Source: Alphaproteobacteria bacterium UBA998 (GTDB lineage Bacteria; Pseudomonadota; Alphaproteobacteria; Rickettsiales; UBA998). Taken from it: 15,102 nucleotides of DNA. Position numbers and translations under genes: made by a program. The notes beneath the pieces were generated by a model. That model did no database searches. It was not told the DNA's origin and worked only from the letters and a program-made list of their open reading frames with translations. The stretch lies in assembly GCA_002291925.1 (NCBI GenBank), contig DBAY01000041.1, forward strand, positions 1-15,102, read 5' to 3'. Shown here piece after piece: positions 12,683 to 15,102 of the stretch (position 1 is the first letter of the stretch; every line of letters begins with the position of its first letter).

Positions 12683-12979
12683 ATGAAACGCTTTCTTTCA
12701 CCACTGCTTGCCGCGTTTCTGCTGACTGCCTGTGGGGAGGGCCAAGAGTGGGGCCAGTGGTTTCCTGAAGAGCAGCAAGACCCGGATGAAGAGTTTTTCT
12801 GTGATTATTATGGAAATTGCCCTAAGCCCCGGTCAGAAAAATGCGACTTCTGGGGGCGTTGCGGCGCAGATGAGAAAGACCAGAGTATCTGGGGTCGTAA
12901 ACAGACTCCCCCGCAGAACAATGTCTGGGGCTCCACCGAGAGCTGCGATTTTTATGGAAATTGTAGAAGCAGCCAATAA
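12683..12979 (+). CDS. Small Cys-rich lipoprotein with three CDFYGNC-like motifs
   Basis: I do not recognise a family. The 98-residue product begins with a lipoprotein signal (KRFLSPLLAAFLLTAC); the lipobox LTAC puts the lipidated cysteine at 17, followed by Gly, which favours the outer membrane. The mature part is acidic and contains three CX5C units: CDYYGNC (40-46), CDFWGRC (54-60) and CDFYGNC (88-94). Two shorter echoes, SIWGR and NVWGS, lie between them. The spacing and aromatic-Gly core suggest three small disulfide loops or a ligand-binding repeat. No good Shine-Dalgarno is seen; AAGGA is some 16 bases upstream. It is followed by hslV after 82 bases. Confidence 0.75.
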   Translation: MKRFLSPLLAAFLLTACGEGQEWGQWFPEEQQDPDEEFFCDYYGNCPKPRSEKCDFWGRCGADEKDQSIWGRKQTPPQNNVWGSTESCDFYGNCRSSQ

Positions 12980-13033
12980 GACGTCTTTGTCTCTTTTCAA
13001 GGGCTAGCATTTCCCAAGTACGAGACTACATTG

Positions 13034-13057
13034 CCTGAATCATTCACGTTTCAGGAA
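13034..13057 (+). promoter_or_regulatory. Possible hairpin covering the hslV ribosome binding site
   Basis: CCTGAA (13034-13039) can pair with TTCAGG (13050-13055) across a ten-base loop. The right arm overlaps the hslV Shine-Dalgarno AGGAA (13053-13057), four bases before the ATG. A six-pair stem is marginal. A temperature-sensitive role is conceivable for a heat-shock gene but rests only on this inspection. Confidence 0.3.
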
Positions 13058-13061
13058 CCTT

Positions 13062-13619
13062 ATGAGCGATTCCCCCTATCAGCCGATGCACGGTACCACT
13101 ATCCTGACCCTGCGTAAGGGCGGCAAGGTCGTGGTGGCCGGCGACGGACAGGTCAGCCTTGGCCAGACCGTCATCAAATCCACTGCCCGCAAGGTCCGCT
13201 ACTTGGCGGGTGAAAAGATCATCGCCGGGTTTGCCGGCTCCACGGCGGATGCGTTTACGTTGTTTGAACGGCTGGAAGCCAAGCTGGACAAGCATCCCGG
13301 CCAGCTGATGCGCGCTTGTGTGGAGCTGGCCAAAGACTGGCGCACCGACCGCTATCTGCGTCGCTTAGAGGCGATGATGATTGTGGCGGATAAGGATGTC
13401 TCGCTCATCCTCTCCGGCCTTGGCGATGTGCTGGAGCCGGAAGATGGCATTGCGGCGATCGGCTCTGGCGGTAACTACGCGCTCGCCGCCGCCCGCGCCC
13501 TCGCCGACCGTGACGATATGGATGCCGAAGCTGCCGCCCGCCGCGCCATGCAAATCGCGGGCGATATTTGCGTCTATACGAATCATCACGTCACCTTGCT
13601 TTCCCTCGATACCCAATAA
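13062..13619 (+). CDS. hslV: ATP-dependent protease peptidase subunit HslV
   Basis: HslV forms the double-hexamer proteolytic core of HslUV, which degrades regulatory and misfolded proteins. The 185-residue product is a threonine peptidase: after an 11-residue N-terminal stretch ending HG, the catalytic Thr12 starts TTILTLRKGGKVVVAGDGQV. The extension must be removed to free the Thr; similar short propeptides are known in alphaproteobacterial HslV. Other marks are ARKVRYLAGEKIIAGFAGST, WRTDRYLRRLEAM and GIAAIGSGGNYALAAARAL. The start at 13062 has AGGAA four bases upstream. hslU follows after 47 bases. Confidence 0.96.
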   Translation: MSDSPYQPMHGTTILTLRKGGKVVVAGDGQVSLGQTVIKSTARKVRYLAGEKIIAGFAGSTADAFTLFERLEAKLDKHPGQLMRACVELAKDWRTDRYLRRLEAMMIVADKDVSLILSGLGDVLEPEDGIAAIGSGGNYALAAARALADRDDMDAEAAARRAMQIAGDICVYTNHHVTLLSLDTQ

Positions 13620-13666
13620 CCACGTCCTTCACGCCCGTGCGTGCGTGACGCATGAGAAGAGAAACC

Positions 13667-14974
13667 ATGTCACACCTTACTCCCAAACAAATTGTTGCTG
13701 AACTTGACCGCTACATTGTTGGCCAGCAGGACGCGAAGCGCGCCGTGGCCATTGCCCTGCGTAACCGCTGGCGCCGCCAGCAGGTGGAGGGGCCGCTGCG
13801 CGACGAGATCGTGCCGAAAAACATCCTGATGATCGGCCCAACGGGCGTCGGCAAAACGGAAATTGCCCGTCGCTTAGCACGCCTGGCCGAAGCACCGTTT
13901 GTGAAGGTCGAGGCGACCAAGTTCACCGAGGTGGGCTATGTCGGCCGCGATGTGGAATCCATCCTGCGCGATTTGGTGGAGATCGCCATCAACCTGACGC
14001 GCGAAAAGCAGCACCGTGAGGTGCGCGAGAAGGCGGAAGCCGCGGCGGAGAACCGTCTGCTCGATGCGCTGGTGGGGGCCACGGCCTCCGCAGAGACACG
14101 GCGCAAATTCCGCGACATGCTGCATCAGGGCGAGCTGGAAGATAAAGAGGTGGAGGTCGAGGTGGCCGACACCGCCAGCCCCATGGCGAGCATGGATATT
14201 CCCGGCATGCCGGGCAGCCAGATCGGCATGATCAACCTCTCCGACATGCTCGGCAAGGCGTTTGGCGGCCGCACCAAGACGCGCCGTCTGAGCGTGGCCG
14301 CGGCGCGCCCGCTGCTGATTGCCGAGGAGTCGGAAAAACTGCTCGATCAGGACAAGCTGACGCAGGAGGCGCTGAAGCTGGCGGAGAATCACGGCATTGT
14401 GTTCATCGATGAGATCGACAAAATCTGCGCCCGCTCGGATGTGAAGGGGGGCGAGGTCAGCCGCGAAGGCGTGCAGCGCGACCTGCTGCCGCTGATCGAG
14501 GGTACCATCGTCAACACCAAGTATGGCCCGGTGAAATCCGATCATGTGCTCTTTATCGCCTCGGGGGCGTTCCATATGGCCAAGCCGTCCGATCTGTTGC
14601 CGGAGCTGCAGGGCCGCCTGCCCATCCGCGTGGAGCTGAACCCGCTTTCCGAGGATGATATGCTGCGCATCCTGACCGAGCCGGAATCCAGCCTGATGCG
14701 CCAGTACATCGCGCTGATGGGCACCGAAGGCGCGGAGGTATCGTTCACAGAGGACGGCTTGAAGGAGCTGGCCGCGCTGGCCACTAAGTTCAACCGCGAG
14801 GTGGAAAACATCGGCGCCCGCCGCCTGCACACCATCATGGAGCGCCTGATGGATGACATCAGCTACGACGCCCCGGAGCAGCCCGGGCTGCGCGTCACCA
14901 TTGATGCCGCTTATGTGCGCGCCCGCATCGGCGAGATGGGCAAGCAGGTCGATCTGGCGAAGTTTATTTTGTAG
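13667..14974 (+). CDS. hslU: ATP-dependent protease ATPase subunit HslU
   Basis: HslU is the AAA+ unfoldase hexamer that feeds HslV. The 435-residue product has SHLTPKQIVAELDRYIVGQQ at the start, Walker A GPTGVGKT (57-64), the pore loop GYVGRD (90-95), a divergent intermediate domain (about 105-235), Walker B VFIDEIDK (245-252), then LLPLIEGTIVNTKYG, LPELQGRLPIRVEL and the C-terminal DLAKFIL tail that docks into HslV. An ATG at 13652 is also in frame; the one at 13667 has a purine-rich AGAAGAG upstream and matches the usual N-terminus. The 47-base gap after hslV contains a six-pair hairpin, TCACGC (13629-13634) with GCGTGA (13643-13648). Confidence 0.96.
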   Translation: MSHLTPKQIVAELDRYIVGQQDAKRAVAIALRNRWRRQQVEGPLRDEIVPKNILMIGPTGVGKTEIARRLARLAEAPFVKVEATKFTEVGYVGRDVESILRDLVEIAINLTREKQHREVREKAEAAAENRLLDALVGATASAETRRKFRDMLHQGELEDKEVEVEVADTASPMASMDIPGMPGSQIGMINLSDMLGKAFGGRTKTRRLSVAAARPLLIAEESEKLLDQDKLTQEALKLAENHGIVFIDEIDKICARSDVKGGEVSREGVQRDLLPLIEGTIVNTKYGPVKSDHVLFIASGAFHMAKPSDLLPELQGRLPIRVELNPLSEDDMLRILTEPESSLMRQYIALMGTEGAEVSFTEDGLKELAALATKFNREVENIGARRLHTIMERLMDDISYDAPEQPGLRVTIDAAYVRARIGEMGKQVDLAKFIL

Positions 14975-15081
14975 GGTTTTTGGTTTGCCCCTGCTACGGG
15001 CTACTGCCCTCCGCAATAGGCGCCGCTTCGCGAGCTCATGGCTGACTCGGACATCCTGTCCTCGACTAACACATAGTGAGT

Positions 15082-15102
15082 GTCATTCCCGCGAAGGCGG
15101 GA
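15082..15102. repeat. REP-like palindromic repeat, cut by the window edge
   Basis: The last 21 bases read GTCATTCCCGCGAAGGCGGG plus A, with a CCCGC-GAAG-GCGGG stem. This is the clean form of the left arm seen at 3972. The 107 bases between hslU and this repeat show no gene and no convincing terminator. Confidence 0.75.

Noticed and set aside
12977..12996. Palindrome AAGACGTCTT after the lipoprotein stop as a terminator
   Set aside because: A perfect palindrome without loop folds poorly; the best stem is four pairs, and the following T-rich stretch is interrupted.
13874..15016. Minus-strand open frame of 380 codons opposite hslU
   Set aside because: Same situation: hslU is intact on the other strand with all AAA+ motifs, and the antisense peptide has low-complexity Ala/Arg/His/Gln composition.

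Overview
The window reads as a high-G+C alphaproteobacterial chromosome segment dominated by conserved housekeeping genes. The lineage call rests on gene content and order: a UPF0262 gene coupled to hisD and followed by infA and maf, a DUF2628 gene inside a hisB-hisH-hisA-hisF-hisE cluster, an HslV with a short N-terminal propeptide ending in His-Gly before the catalytic Thr, and palindromic repeats of the GTCATTCCCGCGAA type. I cannot name the genus. No rRNA, tRNA, CRISPR array or transposase gene was found.

Left part (1-2242, + strand): the 3' end of dcd (dCTP deaminase), then murA (peptidoglycan precursor synthesis), then a visibly A+T-richer gene for a secreted TPM-domain protein with a membrane anchor. 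Next is a small islet (about 2269-2996). A 65-base frameshifted copy of the 5' end of hisG is followed by a type II toxin-antitoxin pair on the minus strand (ParD-like antitoxin, RelE/ParE-like toxin), and then by the intact hisG, which starts with a near-identical copy of the same sequence. The four substitutions between the two coding stretches are all synonymous third-position changes. The duplication therefore looks like two already diverged hisG alleles brought together by insertion of the TA cassette, not like a fresh tandem duplication.

Middle (2946-6999, + strand): hisG, a small Cro/C1-type HTH gene, a palindromic-repeat-rich gap, hisD, UPF0262, infA, a SemiSWEET-type PQ-loop membrane protein and maf. 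Right-middle (7010-12613, minus strand): a compact divergent his operon transcribed from about 12640 leftwards in the order hisB, DUF2628, hisH, GNAT acetyltransferase, hisA, secreted Cys-rich protein, hisF, hisE, RutE-like nitroreductase, HIT protein. Most neighbours overlap by ATGA or lie within 6 bases. hisG and hisE/A/H/F/B/D cover steps 1, 2 and 4-6 and the last two steps of histidine synthesis. hisI, hisC and the histidinol-phosphatase are not in the window. HisG is the short form, so a hisZ partner is expected elsewhere.

Right end (12683-15102, + strand): a small Cys-rich lipoprotein with three CDFYGNC-like motifs, then hslV and hslU (the ATP-dependent HslUV protease), then a gap that ends in the first arm of a palindromic repeat.

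The most interesting points are the hisG 5'-end duplication around the TA cassette, the possibility that TA operators now abut the hisG promoter, the triple CX5C lipoprotein, and non-histidine genes (GNAT, secreted 8-Cys protein) tightly coupled into the his operon.
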